A stretch of 64,000 nucleotides of DNA. Origin: Aquanectria penicillioides (Eukaryota; Ascomycota; Sordariomycetes; Hypocreales; Nectriaceae). A program made the position numbers and the translations under genes. The notes under the pieces are model-generated. The model was given only the letters and a program-made list of their open reading frames with translations, did no database searches and had not been told where the DNA came from. Shown here in pieces: positions 47,844 through 58,335 of this stretch. The DNA lies in NCBI GenBank assembly GCA_003415625.1, contig PYIU01000002.1:3410001-3474000 (forward strand), read 5' to 3'. The stretch's first letter is position 1; every line of letters starts with the position of its first letter.

Positions 47844-49432
47844 ATGCAGTGCGCCGCTCGTCCGGTCGACCCTCAGGAGTTTACAACCCCTCCTGAGAAT
47901 CAGGCCGCCTACCTCAACAAGCCTCTGCCACCACCACCATCTGCCGGCAAGAGGAGCGTATCGCGAGGGAGAAAACGTCTCAGTGTCTTCCCATCCGCCA
48001 ATGGTCCTGGTAGCCACATTGGAGACCTCCCTCCCAGGACCACGCCTGTTCCTCTCCCTCGCCGAACTGCTTCCGCCTCCCGCTGCTCGAACAATAGCAA
48101 CACCGGCTCTCCTATTGTAGATCGCCTCTCTTCCCTCAAGGTCAACCAGATCAAGGGCCAAAACGTGGGCTTCTGCTTCGACTGGACCCCATCCAAGGGC
48201 TTCTCCCCATACGCCTCCCCGGTCATTCTTGGCGACGACTCGTCCAGCAACCACAGCCAGTCACTGGACGAGCCCATCTACGAAGAGGATGCGCCGTGTC
48301 CCGAGTGCCACGTTCCCGCATTGATCGAGGACGATGGCGACGACGCGACGAGCAAGCGCAGCTCCGGAGACCCTCTCTTACCCACCTCGATTGAACCATG
48401 CTCCTCGTCCACCACTGAGAAGGCTGATATTTGCTGTGCTCTCGGACCCGAAGCCACTACCGCAAGGCCCCTTGAAGAGGATGAATCGCCAGCGGACCCC
48501 TCGCAGAACTACCACAGTGATGTCGAACCTGTTGACGAGTACCACCAGTTTACCACCAACCTGGCCTTGGTTGACAAGCACCGAAGCCGCAGTTGTTCCC
48601 CCGCGATGACGCCCATGATGCGCAGCCAGTCCCTCACTAGCCGCCTCGGCGTCTCGGCCAGGTCTCTCTTCTCACGGCGACGGCCCCCGAGGTCGGTATG
48701 CCCTGCTCACGGCCATGACCACAGCCAGGGACAAGGCCAAGGCCACTCTCATCTCGCACCCCCAAAGGACCCTGAGGCTCAAACACCCAGAAAGTCCCGC
48801 AAGTCCAGCGAAACTCCGGCATCTGCTAGATCCCAGGTAACCAGCAACGCCCAGGTACCCGTCAAGGGTCAGGTTCCCACCAAGACTCCAGCACCTAGCA
48901 AACCCCAGGCACCTGTCAAGGCGCCAGCGCCGAAGGCACAGGTTCTCGCCAAACCTCAACCGGCTCAAGCACCTGGCAAAGTGCAGGCTCCTAGCAAGCC
49001 TCAATCACCCCAAGCACCCCAGACATCTCGGGCGCTCTCCAAAGCGCAGGCTCCCATCAAAGCCCAAGCCCCGGTAGTCCCCAAGCCTCGAGCAAGCCTC
49101 AGCCACCCGTCGAGGCACGATCTTCCCCGTCGCCTCGCATCTCCATGGCGCTGCAATCCGACAAGTCTTCTATCCACTCCGCCGCCTCGCCTTCCCTCAA
49201 CGAAGCTATGGGATCCACTCCATCTCTGCCTTGCAGCGCTTTCGACTTCTCCGATGGAGAGGACTCGTATGACGAAGACACCCACATGCGGGAGGTTCTC
49301 CGGGAGTTCTTCTCCCCCTCGCGCCGACACGAGGAGAAGGGCGCTGGTTGTAAGGGCAAGGCCAACGAGCGCCGCAGGAACAACATGAGGGCTCAAATCA
49401 AGGTTATCCCTGAGGAAGAGCTTGCACTATGA
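47844..49432 (+). CDS. Ser/Pro-rich protein with Ala-Pro-Lys repeats, unknown function, with a frame break
   Basis: One exon starts MQCAARPVDPQEFTTPPENQ. The N-terminal half has short conserved-looking blocks (LSSLKVNQIKGQNVGFCFDW and a CPECHVP pair) and a His-rich HGHDHSQGQGQGHSH segment. At about residues 325-410, some 20 imperfect repeats of the type QAPxKx or PxKPQAP form a disordered Ala/Pro/Lys/Gln region. As given, the frame runs to 49388. One extra C in either the C4 run at 49069-49072 or the one at 49079-49082 switches to the frame that ends at 49430-49432. That frame carries a Ser-rich segment and an acidic block (FDFSDGEDSYDEDTHMREVL), for about 529 residues. I do not recognise a family; low complexity and acidic blocks suggest a scaffold or cytoskeleton-associated protein, but this is inference. 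Confidence 0.7.
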
Positions 49433-50221
49433 ATAAATAGACGGAATCGGTAATGGCGCGCAGGGAAATAGACTTTTTTTGTTTTTGGGACCCATGGGGA
49501 GTCTGGTTGGAGCATAGCCGGATGGCGCCCTTGTTTTCAGAGATTCCCCCCTTGATTGTAAGCAGCTACTAGGCGTATTCGAAGCAAGCAAATCCAATCG
49601 GTTGTTACACAGGCAATTTTTTCTTCTTTTTTTTTCCATTTTTCAAGTCTTTGTCTGATGTCATTTGCAGGGTGATTTTCATACTCGGAGGGGCCAGTGG
49701 TTGTAACACGACTGTGTGTTGCTGTTACAATGTACGTTGGTGTAACGTTTAGGCGTGGAGAGCAGTAGACTTTCACGACATGCACAAAATAATGATAGAC
49801 ATTAATTCTAGATCAAACAATTGACTAACCAGTCTCACACAATCTGAAATGCATGCAGATTATACTCGGGAAAACAATGTAGAAAAACAGCGAGGGTGAA
49901 AACACACACACACACACACACGCATGCACACACAAACAAATAACGAAAAAAAAAAAACCCAAAGAAGGCTACTAGGTAGAAATCAAACATGGGCGCCTGT
50001 CAAAAACGTCAACCACGGCCCACGGCTTCCCAGCCGGCTGGGCTCTCGCTTGGAGCCGAAGTCTCCGCTCTCGTCAATAGCCCCGCCCCGCAGATGGATC
50101 CAATGCCGGGGCCGGTGCCGGTATCCCGACAGCAGCGCAGAGGCGCGGCTTGCTCAACCTCGCTCCGGCATAGTCGTGAATGTGCTCTCGGCGAGGGGAA
50201 AGCGAATTGTCGCAAAACACC
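49433..50221. other. 0.8 kb between the Pro-rich protein and the Nudix hydrolase
   Basis: An AATAAA lies right at the end of the upstream gene. A CA microsatellite occupies 49901-49920 and an A-run lies near 49947. GC-rich sequence from 50000 onward is probably promoter and leader. Confidence 0.5.
49901..49920. repeat. (CA)n microsatellite
   Basis: Ten tandem CA units, followed by further imperfect CA-rich sequence. Confidence 0.9.
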
Positions 50222-51717
50222 ATGATTGACGCAGGACCAGCCGCATCAGCATCGGCATCAGCATCGGCATCAGCAGCGGCCCCGACATTGCTACCACAAC
50301 TCCCGTCATCACCGTCGTTGTCCGTCCCCAAGGCCGTCAACGGCACTGCGACTGCGACAGCACCAGCGGCTGCAGACTCGGACGCTGGCTTGGCTTTCAC
50401 CGAGGCTGATATTGACGCTATCCAGAGTGGCATTCGCGACGCCGCGGCTGCCGAACACCTCAACCTCGGGGAGTCGTCCTTGTATTACGATGCTTGCACA
50501 ATGTCGCCCCTGAATGCATTCTCTGCTGTATGAATCCCCAAGAACCCCTTGGCGTCTCGCTTGTTGGTGAACTGCCCCATGTCTGTTGAAACTCTAACTC
50601 CTCCCCGCTCCATCCCTCCCCGTGCTGGAGTTGTCAAAAGGCTCATGACTCAGTTGGCCCGTTTCCACTCGGTTGCGACCATCCGCCTCAGGCCCAGTTC
50701 GCCTCCAAAGTCGTACCATGGGCTCATTCTACTTGCATAGGCTGCCATTGCTCGGTTCCGTACCTATACGCCTCCAGCATTCCCGCTCTGGGACCGACTG
50801 CCAGCTCGTAAGCGCGCTGCTGTGCTAATCTTGCTCTACGCGGACCGCCGTGGCGACCTCCGCGTGGTAATAACGATGCGGGCCGCGAGCTTGAGGAGTT
50901 TCTCCGGCCACGCGGCATTCCCGGGCGGAAAGGCGGACACCACGGAAGAAACGCCCTGTAAGCGGAACCATTTGCCTCCCCCGTACCGTGTTGCCTATCT
51001 GGCACGCTGGCACCCAAGCATGGTTTACTGATAACATGCCTTCCGATAGTCCAGATAGCTCGTCGGGAGGCTTGGGAGGAGATCGGCCTCCCGATGGACG
51101 ATCGCAAGCTCCCAAAGCCTTTCCGCATCGAGCACCTCTGCTGTCTGCCTCCTTCTCTTGCGCGTACGCATCTGGTGGTGAGGCCCTGCGTTGCATTCCT
51201 CCACGCGGACCAACAATCGCCCGACTCCCCTTCACCGGTGGTTGACGAGGTTATGATCCCCAAGCTTGACGCCCGCGAGGTCGCGGCCGTCTTCAGCGCG
51301 CCCTTCTACAACTTCCTCAAGTTGAAGGACCTGGCTCCGGCATCAGGAGAGACGCTGCCTGAGGGACACTGGTATGATGGCGAGTGGATATCGTGGAAGG
51401 ACTTCCCGTGGCGGGTCCACAACTTCTACGTGCCCGTCAACAACCAGGCTGTGTCGAAGCCGCGCCGCAACAGCGCCCAAGCGAACCTGGCGGAGAAGCT
51501 CAAGGAGGAGGAGCAGCGCGACGGCCGGTTCAAGGTGTGGGGGATGACGGCGCGAGTCCTGGTGGACGCAGCTCGGGTCGCCTACGCCGAGGAGCCCGAG
51601 ATGGAGCATAATGATGACTACGGTGATGCCGACATCATCATGGAGGCGGACAGAGAGGGAAATCTCACTGACGCGAACCAGCAGAAGAAGGAGAACGCGG
51701 ATGCAGCTAAGATGTAG
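50222..51717 (+). CDS. PCD1: Nudix hydrolase, peroxisomal coenzyme A diphosphatase (Pcd1/NUDT7) type
   Basis: Exons are 50222..50527, 50741..50957 and 51050..51717, with donors GTATGA and GTAAGC and acceptors CATAG and GATAG; phases agree, giving 396 residues. The second splice completes a perfect Nudix box, GGKADTTEETPFQIARREAW followed by EEIGL (G-x5-E-x7-R-E-U-x-E-E-x-G-U). Upstream, LWDRLPARKRAAVLILLYAD and RSFSGHAAFPGG are typical of CoA-diphosphatase Nudix proteins, which hydrolyse CoA or oxidised CoA to phosphopantetheine and 3',5'-ADP. The C-terminus is AKM, which fits the PTS1 pattern [SAC][KRH][LM] and supports a peroxisomal location. The first exon begins with an Ala/Ser-rich run encoded by GCATCA/GCATCG repeats. 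ATG 50180 is in frame 14 codons upstream, so the start is uncertain, and the true start may be further downstream. It is convergent with the copper transporter gene. Confidence 0.85.
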
Positions 51718-51979
51718 AAGCCCCGCTGGCAACGATTTACAGCAAGGTGTTGGAAAGGCATGGCTAGATGCCTAATTTTGGCCTGACGTGGCAGAGCTTG
51801 ATAGAGCAGCATGTCTTCATATATATATATATTGTTATCTGTTTTTATCCAATGTTTGAGAGTGTGATGAGGTTGTTGATGAGATGAACGAGATGAGCTA
51901 CTGTCCGCTATCCAACGCCGGGTTCTACGTTCGTTCAAGTTGCCTGCATGCGCTTACCGTTCGTGTCATGGCTCACCAA

Positions 51980-52873
51980 TCAGTGGCATGCATTGTCCTT
52001 TGTTGAAGACGTCTTCTGTCCAAAGGCAACATAGCCAATAAAGGCACCGAGTGACACAGCAATCATGACCCACCCATTGTAAGTCATGAAGACGAGCCTG
52101 AACCACAACTTAGCAGACCGGCCAAAGGTGTGGAGAGCAATGACGTAGGGGCACTTACATCAGCATAAAGGCGTAGAAGTTCTGCAGGGCATAGAGAACT
52201 GCCTTGATAATATGGGCACGCTGACCTGCCTGCTCCTGGTTCTGTCCTGATAGGATAGGAGTCGTCTCAGTAACAGCATTACCACCTCCCGGGAAGACTT
52301 AGCATTCGCGCGTCCCAATTATTTCAGGGGTGGAGAAGGAGAGAACCAGAGTGCGAGCAACAATCTTCTTCAACTTCTTGGTGCCCCCGCCACTTGGGAG
52401 GGAAAGGCGGTATGCAATCGAGCCTCAAAAAAAAAGAGAGAAGAAAAAAACCATGGAATAAGAAAACACAAAGTGCAAGGAAAACACAGAGACGGGAGAG
52501 GGTATCGTAGCTTACTCGGCAAGGCCTGGACGCGCTTGGCAAGGGCATCTTCGTATCGGCGGGAGAGGGCGCGGAGGGCTTCGTAGCCAACAGCAAGGAG
52601 GATGACGGCGAGGAGGGAGAAGATGAGTGAGCTGGTGGATCGGACGTGCCACTGTCGGAAAACGATGCAGAGGTTCTTGGTGTCCCAAGTGAAGAGCATC
52701 TGTGGGGGGTGTGTGAGCCGGGGATGACTTCGTCGGAGCTGGGAGCTGTGTGGTTCACTCACGTTCATGCTGCACATGTCCTCCATGCCTCCACCGCCGT
52801 GGCCGTGGTCCATATCGCCATGGTCCATGCCGCTGTGGTCCATGCCGCTGTGATCCATTCCGCTATGGTCCAT
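51980..52873 (-). CDS. Ctr-family high-affinity copper transporter
   Basis: Exons are complement(52763..52873), (52516..52699), (52159..52246) and (51980..52097), giving 166 residues with all phases matching. The N-terminus has MDHSG repeated three times, then MDHGDMDHGHGGGGM, a Met/His copper-collecting ectodomain, followed by a conserved MLFTWDT block. TM1 is at SSLIFSLLAVILLAVGYEAL. TM2 carries the M-x3-M copper filter motif (MLVFM) and TM3 the G-x3-G packing motif (GAFIG). The end is DNACH, a Cys-His tail typical of fungal Ctr proteins that passes Cu(I) to chaperones. The protein works as a trimer in the plasma or vacuolar membrane. Intron 2 is long (269 bp) and could hide an extra exon, but the direct join keeps frame. 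The promoter is shared with the divergent dioxygenase gene. Confidence 0.93.
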
Positions 52874-53862
52874 TGTATGATGATTGGGGGTGGTCGGAGA
52901 GTCGGACTAGGTTCGGGGGCAACGCACGAGGGTCTGTTGGATGATGACGTTTGAGCGGTCCGTAGGCGACCGGAGCGAGATGTTGGAGAAGGGGAGAGGA
53001 CGCAGGGATCGCAGAAGAGAAAACAATCAATGTCGATGTCGATGTCGGCGCTTATGAAGCTCGAGAAACAAGCTCAAACATGCTCAATGCGGGATGGTAT
53101 GTCTGGTGAGAACAGGAGCTTGCTGCGCTCGGCAGAGGTAGGTGGGCGGCGGCGGTGCTCCTGTACGTACCGCGTATCTTAGCTCGCGATAGGCTGCCGT
53201 CGGTGCTTGAGGTGCTTCAGGGCGTCACAGGTGTGCCGGATTTGGGCTGGGGACCGGATACGGTAATCCAGTGGTACCATTTGTGCACGCGTCGTACTAT
53301 GGTTGCAAATGTACCGCCCTGTATCCTCCCAATCTCTCCCTGCATTGGCTGTCTCGTCCAGTGGCCCAGACCCGCTGCACTCTTCGAATGATGCTGTGCA
53401 GGGCCCTGCCTAGACCGGCGGTCCTCAGTGCGGAAGCCCACTGGCAGATGCTACTAGAGAACTGCAGGACAACCCAAAAGCAGCCAGTCCCCTCTACCTA
53501 GGGCACTGGGGTAGTCGGCGGCCACTACGGAGTAGTGAGGGGCTCTTATCGAGTACGACAACTCACATAACACGCATTATAGTGACAGAGTTTCTAAGGA
53601 CTCCCCATCTCCATAGTAAAAGTAACCCCGTAGTAGTCATCAACCCCAAGACGAAAAAAAAAAATATTAGTCTAGCAACAACTGCGCAATATAGTTTTCA
53701 TCTTCTCATCTGACAAAGCAGCACTCCACCAGGATCGACGACAGCTTGAGCCTGTCACACGCCCACAGAACTCAAAGGATCCAGTTCTCACGAGACGTAA
53801 CTAGCAGTCTTTCGTTTATCGTTTATTCTGGTCAACGATCCAACTTCGCCGAGCCTCCAACA
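52874..53862. promoter_or_regulatory. Divergent promoter region of the copper transporter and the 3-hydroxyanthranilate dioxygenase
   Basis: About 990 bp lies between two divergent start codons. It includes the 9-mer TACGGAGTA at 53526-53534, which recurs elsewhere in the window as TACTCCGTA. I could not find a convincing copper-responsive element by eye. Confidence 0.5.
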
Positions 53863-54537
53863 ATGCTGGCGCCGCCCGTCAACCTGCCCAAGTGGTGAGT
53901 TGGAAACGCTCTGGAACCGAGGCAGATTCCCGCTGACTCAAAGTCTTCTAATCAGGCTCGAGGAGAATTCCCACCTCCTTCAGCCCCCAATTAACAACTA
54001 CTGTGTCTATAATGAAGACTTTACCGTCATGGTCCGAACCCTTCTCCTCAATTCTTGGATAGGAACGAAAAGAACTCACCCTCTGACTCACCACTGCTCC
54101 AGATCGTTGGCGGCCCCAACGCCAGAACTGATTATCACATCAACGAGACCCCAGAGTGGTTCTACCAGTACAAGGGTGCCATGATGCTCAAAGTTGTCGA
54201 CGATGGCCAGTTCCGTGACATCATCATCCGCGAGGGCGACATGTTCCTCCTCCCCGGCAACACACCTCACAACCCCGTCCGCTTCGCCAACACAGTGGGT
54301 GTTGTCCTTGAGCAGCGCCGCCCTGCTGATTCTCTCGATCGCATGAGGTGGTACTGCGCCGAGTGCAAGGAGATTGTTCACGAGGCTGCCTTCCACTGCA
54401 CTAACCTCGGCACCCAGATCAAGGCCGCCGTTGAGGAGTTCAAGAACAACAATGAGAAGAGGACCTGTCGCAAGTGTGGTGCTCTGGCTGACTGGGCCCC
54501 TAAGCCAGGGTCCATCCAGGATCCCAACCTGCAGTGA
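53863..54537 (+). CDS. BNA1: 3-hydroxyanthranilate 3,4-dioxygenase (kynurenine pathway to NAD)
   Basis: Exons are 53863..53894, 53956..54031 and 54103..54537, giving 180 residues. The first intron splits Trp11; the second uses the less common donor GTCCGA. The enzyme opens the ring of 3-hydroxyanthranilate to give the precursor of quinolinate, in the cytosol. The cupin core shows [17 protein letters not shown], with Arg44, His48 and Glu54, and [10 protein letters not shown], with His92 and Arg96. His48, Glu54 and His92 are the expected iron ligands, and Arg44, Arg96 and Glu106 the substrate-binding residues by family knowledge. The C-terminal C-x2-C pairs (121-124 and 158-161) form the rubredoxin-like second metal site of the short fungal/bacterial type. 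Length and motifs match Bna1. It is convergent with the FAH-family gene, 225 bp apart. Confidence 0.97.
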
Positions 54538-54762
54538 ATGATGATGGATTTATGAAAGCAGAGCTCAAACCATAGCACGTTGTTGTAGCAGTAGTTGTAT
54601 ATTCAGAGGGTGATACAAATCCCGCGCCGGAACAAAAAATTCTACACATTTTTTTGGGGGGGATACCTGAGTACATCCATTTCACCCCTCACGTTATAAA
54701 GCACACCTCCTCCGCCATCGATTATCTTTTTTTTTTTTTCCTTTTTAAGTTTGGCGGACCAT

Positions 54763-55632
54763 TTAAGTCTCAGCAAAGGTATATGAGCTTGGTGACTCCT
54801 CGACAGGGATCTTAATGCTGCCCTCCTCAATCTCCTTACCATCCACACGCACACCGGCAGTAATGACGTCACCAGGCACAGCAGGGCCGACGCCGGCAGG
54901 AGTTCCGGTAAGGACGATATCGCCGGGGTGAAGAGTCATGACCTTGGAGATGTCGCTCAAGATGCGAGGGATCTGGTAGATCATCAGGTTGGTGGAGCCC
55001 TCCTGCTTGACCTCACCGTTGACCTTGAGGAAGAGCTCGACGTCCTGGGGGTTACTGATGGTCTCCTTGGCGATGATCTGGCTCATAGGCAGGAAGGTGT
55101 CAAACCCCTTGGCAATGTCCCAGGGAAGACCCTTCTTCTTGGCCTCGTTCTGGGCGTTGCGGGCCGTCATGTCGATGGCCACGGCATACGCTTCATGGTG
55201 TTAGTAACTGGCCCGCAATGAGCGGTGGGGATTCGCAACTCACCCTTGATGGCCTCCAGAGCACCAGCGGCATCTGAGGCCTGAAGATCACGTACTACCT
55301 TGCCAATAACCAGAGCAAGCTCAACCTCATAGTGCATGTCAATGCCCTTGGGTCGCAGCACTGAACCCTCGCCAGGGAGGACAATGGAGGAGGGAGGCTT
55401 GAGGAAGAAGAAGGGCTGCTTGGGCTTGGTGTTGTTGAGCTCAGCAATGTGCTCGCTGTGCAACTCAGTCAGTCATAATCCATGGCGGAAAGGGAGCCGA
55501 GGCTCGTGGTGAGATGAAGTTGAAGATTAAGACATACGCAAAGTTGCGGCCAATGCACACGACCTTGCCGGCCTGCTTGAGGGTTGACGCCTGAGGAGCC
55601 AGGCTGGCCATTGTGCGTCTGAGAGCAAACAT
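54763..55632 (-). CDS. Fumarylacetoacetate hydrolase family protein, FAHD1-like acylpyruvase
   Basis: Exons are complement(55538..55632), (55244..55455) and (54763..55190), giving 244 residues. Donors are GTATGT and GTGAGT, and the second intron has a textbook TTACTAACA branch site. The start MFALRRTMASLAPQAS could be a mitochondrial presequence; a second ATG at 55611 is in frame. The FAH fold is clear: KVVCIGRNFA, FFFLKPPSS, the metal-binding E-x-E in HYEVELALVIGK, a third ligand Asp in AIDMTARNAQ, then KGLPWDIAKGFD and the active-site loop LTGTPAGVGP. The closest known family is FAHD1, which hydrolyses acylpyruvates and decarboxylates oxaloacetate in mitochondria. Substrates cannot be read from sequence. 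It is not the tyrosine-pathway FAH, which is longer and has an extra N-terminal SH3-like domain. Confidence 0.92.
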
Positions 55633-56685
55633 GATGGAGAAGGGATTTCCGAGGCGCTGAGAGAATTGTCGTGCTGTAGTATGTGCTCCTCTACGTCGAG
55701 GACTAGAGAGTATGGTGGAATCACGGACCCCGGTAACGCAAGTTCGGAATGCGAGGCCGATGGATAAGCCTCGGAGGTTGGTCCCCGTCGGTAAGCTCCC
55801 GCGCGGATGGACGCCCGGCCACAAACAGAGCGGCGAAAAGATGGACTTTGGCCGAAATCGCACTCGGAATCTATTCCGTTCAATTGGTCGACTCCTCCTT
55901 CTGCGAACAAGCTCGTGCATTTATTTTAATCAGTTGCCTGATTTCAAATTGAGGAGCTCCACCGGCCACGGCCACACCTCTTAGCTTTCACTCCGGAGAA
56001 CAGACTGTAGGACCCGTTTTCGGCTTAGCGCACAACTGATCTAAACATCACGACTGTGCTCTGTGTTGAAGGATTCAACTTACCTTCGTCAATGGCCGTG
56101 ACGCGAGGGAGAAATAAATCTAAAAATGGATACAGTTAACACAATATAGAGGGACTCGCCACGTTCCTCCAACCTCTTTATGTTTCATTGAAGATCGCTT
56201 TCTCTATGTCACTAACTTGGAAAATGGCCGCTCCCTTTCATGTCCCTCCACACCTCGTGGCTTACAATCAACTTGGTGCCCTCTACCCCAACCACGTGGG
56301 AATCAATGGAAGCCGGCATTGTCCAAGTCTAACACAAATTCTTTGTGGGCACTGTACCTTGGTTCTTGTAGCACCGCACCGATGTGTTCTCTCAATGGGA
56401 TAAGCCATCCCCGTGTTCTCAACTTAGACCGGATCTCTCAAAAGGCGGTGGTCGAGTGACTGTGAACAAAGGGTTGCAAATGGCAATTGTTCATTCAAGC
56501 CAAGTAATCGAGTTCGGCTTCACAGAGACTGTTCAAATGGTCCCAGTGTCGAGTCCTGAGTATAGATACTTGGTATTCTCGACATTGAACTATGTCGAGT
56601 TGTCAACAGCTTTTCAGCACCAGATTTCATTTTCACCTCACAAGATCAAAATCACTACATTCTACCACGGCATCCAATACTTATA
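55633..56685. other. 1.05 kb divergent intergenic region
   Basis: This lies between the FAH-family gene (minus) and the RING-like gene (plus). It contains no supported gene; short frames only. Confidence 0.5.
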
Positions 56686-58335
56686 GTGATGTGTATCAAA
56701 GTAAGAAGATGGTTCATTTGCCCACAGTTCGACCCCAATGTAGGGCAATCATTGTCGGCTTTGAAAACTCCCTCAAATATCACTACAAATTGGCATGACT
56801 GGGCACACGGAAATCAAGTGGCGCATTCAATCATTCAACGCCATAGAATCCAACAATTCGAAAACTTCAAATACCTCCATCATCTTGAAGAGACTTGGAT
56901 CCGGTGCGCTGTATCAGCAGGTACCTACTGCGTCCAGGAACCTCAGCAGATTCGGACAGAACTCTACTCGATTCCGTGCCCAAAGTGCACCAGAGACGAC
57001 ATTTGTCTCCTTTCCCGACCTCCTTACCACGTGGAAAGAGAAGAGTTGCTAGACGAAACGATGTACCAGAACGACTCTGTACAGGTATATTTCCACGAGC
57101 TCGTCGCCTTGATTGAATCATTTCTAGACACAGAGGTCTACAACCTGCCCCTATCTCGCCAGTCATTTCACGTCCATTACTACGGTATGCTTTGCACACA
57201 GAATGGGGATCACGTCAACCCCCCAGAGCCCCGCGAGTACCAAGACGCGGAGTGTGAAGCAAACTGTGCCTGTACGAAGCAGCCTTGGTCCCATAACATT
57301 TCTCGCGCGGCTCGCATCCATGATAGCAGGTGGCTACGTGTCATCGCTGTGAAGGACTGGGCGATGCAAGTGAATTCGGGCTTCGCAGACACCGATGCTT
57401 TCAGGGAAGAAGAGTTTGGTGACATGCCAAATCAGCAGTGGTTGAACTTCCCCGATGAGGACATCGATATCAAATACCAACGCATGGTCGCCCAGCTGGG
57501 CGAAAACATGCAAAAGCTCATCCTCATCGGACCCAGTGTCCAGTGTCCTTCCAGAGGAACCCCAACAGCTGAGGAGTGGCGGGAGATTCTCAGGGAAAGG
57601 GAATCGCTTGCTATGCATTTCATATACTATGCGGCGCATGATCCGGGTCTCGGCGCCCATTTCCTCGACGTCCTCATGCGCAAGTTCATTCTCACAATCC
57701 TGAACCCCTTCGCGACCCGGTGGAACCGACCAATGCACTTCAACTTTTTAGACTGCCAGAATGCCGCCTCACCACCAGCGGGAAAGCTGGTAGACCGGTA
57801 CACGGCAGCTCTCAGAGATGAGGCAAAGGCACAGATCATCGAAACCGCCACCACGCGCCGTTTAGAGCTGATGCATGTGTTGGAACGCAACAGGATGATC
57901 GATTTCGAGAACAAGATCATCCTTCAGCATATCGCCGACGGAACATCTCCCAAGTACGCGGTACGAGACTCGGAAGCTGTCCGGGACATGCAAACGTGCC
58001 ACCTCTGTGCAGATGCTTTTGCGGAACAGGATCGAGTCCCGTACCACCTGCACATTGCCCAAATGCCTTGCTGTTCCAAGCCTGTGCACTTCCGATGCTT
58101 CAAAGGCCTCGCCGTCGGAACGGGTCGGTGTCCCTACTGCAACGCATCATTTGAAAACATGGGCCTGAGTGCTGAGTCTGGGGGCATTAACTGGTCCTGG
58201 AGAGAACGGCCGGAGGACATGGACATGGGCGGTCTCATTCACATGCCCAACGACCGAGAGCTGCGGGAGTATCTCAAGGCGACTGGCCAATATGTTTCGG
58301 AAGAGGAAGATGAAAGGGGAGAGGGTGAGGAATGA
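56686..58335 (+). CDS. RING-like zinc-finger protein, uncharacterised
   Basis: A single open frame of 549 residues runs to TGA at 58333-58335. The N-terminal part has CPKCTRDD and a Cys-rich CEANCACTKQPW segment. The middle is a helical region (DIKYQRMVAQLGENMQKLIL; MHFIYYAAHDPGLGAHFLDV). Residues of about 438-484 form a RING-like finger: CHLC, then MPCCSKPVHFRC, then RCPYC, with one ligand position replaced by a CC pair, so it may be a degenerate C3HC4. The C-terminus is acidic (EEEDERGEGEE). A RING-type finger would suggest a ubiquitin ligase, but no partner domain confirms this. The start is the first ATG of the open frame; a later Met or an upstream exon is possible because the first 40 residues are not distinctive. 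Confidence 0.7.
   Translation: MMCIKVRRWFICPQFDPNVGQSLSALKTPSNITTNWHDWAHGNQVAHSIIQRHRIQQFENFKYLHHLEETWIRCAVSAGTYCVQEPQQIRTELYSIPCPKCTRDDICLLSRPPYHVEREELLDETMYQNDSVQVYFHELVALIESFLDTEVYNLPLSRQSFHVHYYGMLCTQNGDHVNPPEPREYQDAECEANCACTKQPWSHNISRAARIHDSRWLRVIAVKDWAMQVNSGFADTDAFREEEFGDMPNQQWLNFPDEDIDIKYQRMVAQLGENMQKLILIGPSVQCPSRGTPTAEEWREILRERESLAMHFIYYAAHDPGLGAHFLDVLMRKFILTILNPFATRWNRPMHFNFLDCQNAASPPAGKLVDRYTAALRDEAKAQIIETATTRRLELMHVLERNRMIDFENKIILQHIADGTSPKYAVRDSEAVRDMQTCHLCADAFAEQDRVPYHLHIAQMPCCSKPVHFRCFKGLAVGTGRCPYCNASFENMGLSAESGGINWSWRERPEDMDMGGLIHMPNDRELREYLKATGQYVSEEEDERGEGEE

Noticed and set aside
52247..52515. Extra exon inside the long second intron of the copper transporter
   Set aside because: The candidate frames hit stops or lack splice sites, while the direct exon join gives the expected Ctr sequence in phase.
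53863..55632. Aromatic amino-acid degradation gene cluster (dioxygenase plus FAH-family gene)
   Set aside because: The FAH-family protein is of the FAHD1 type, not tyrosine-pathway FAH, and the genes are convergent with no other pathway members nearby. They are probably unrelated neighbours.
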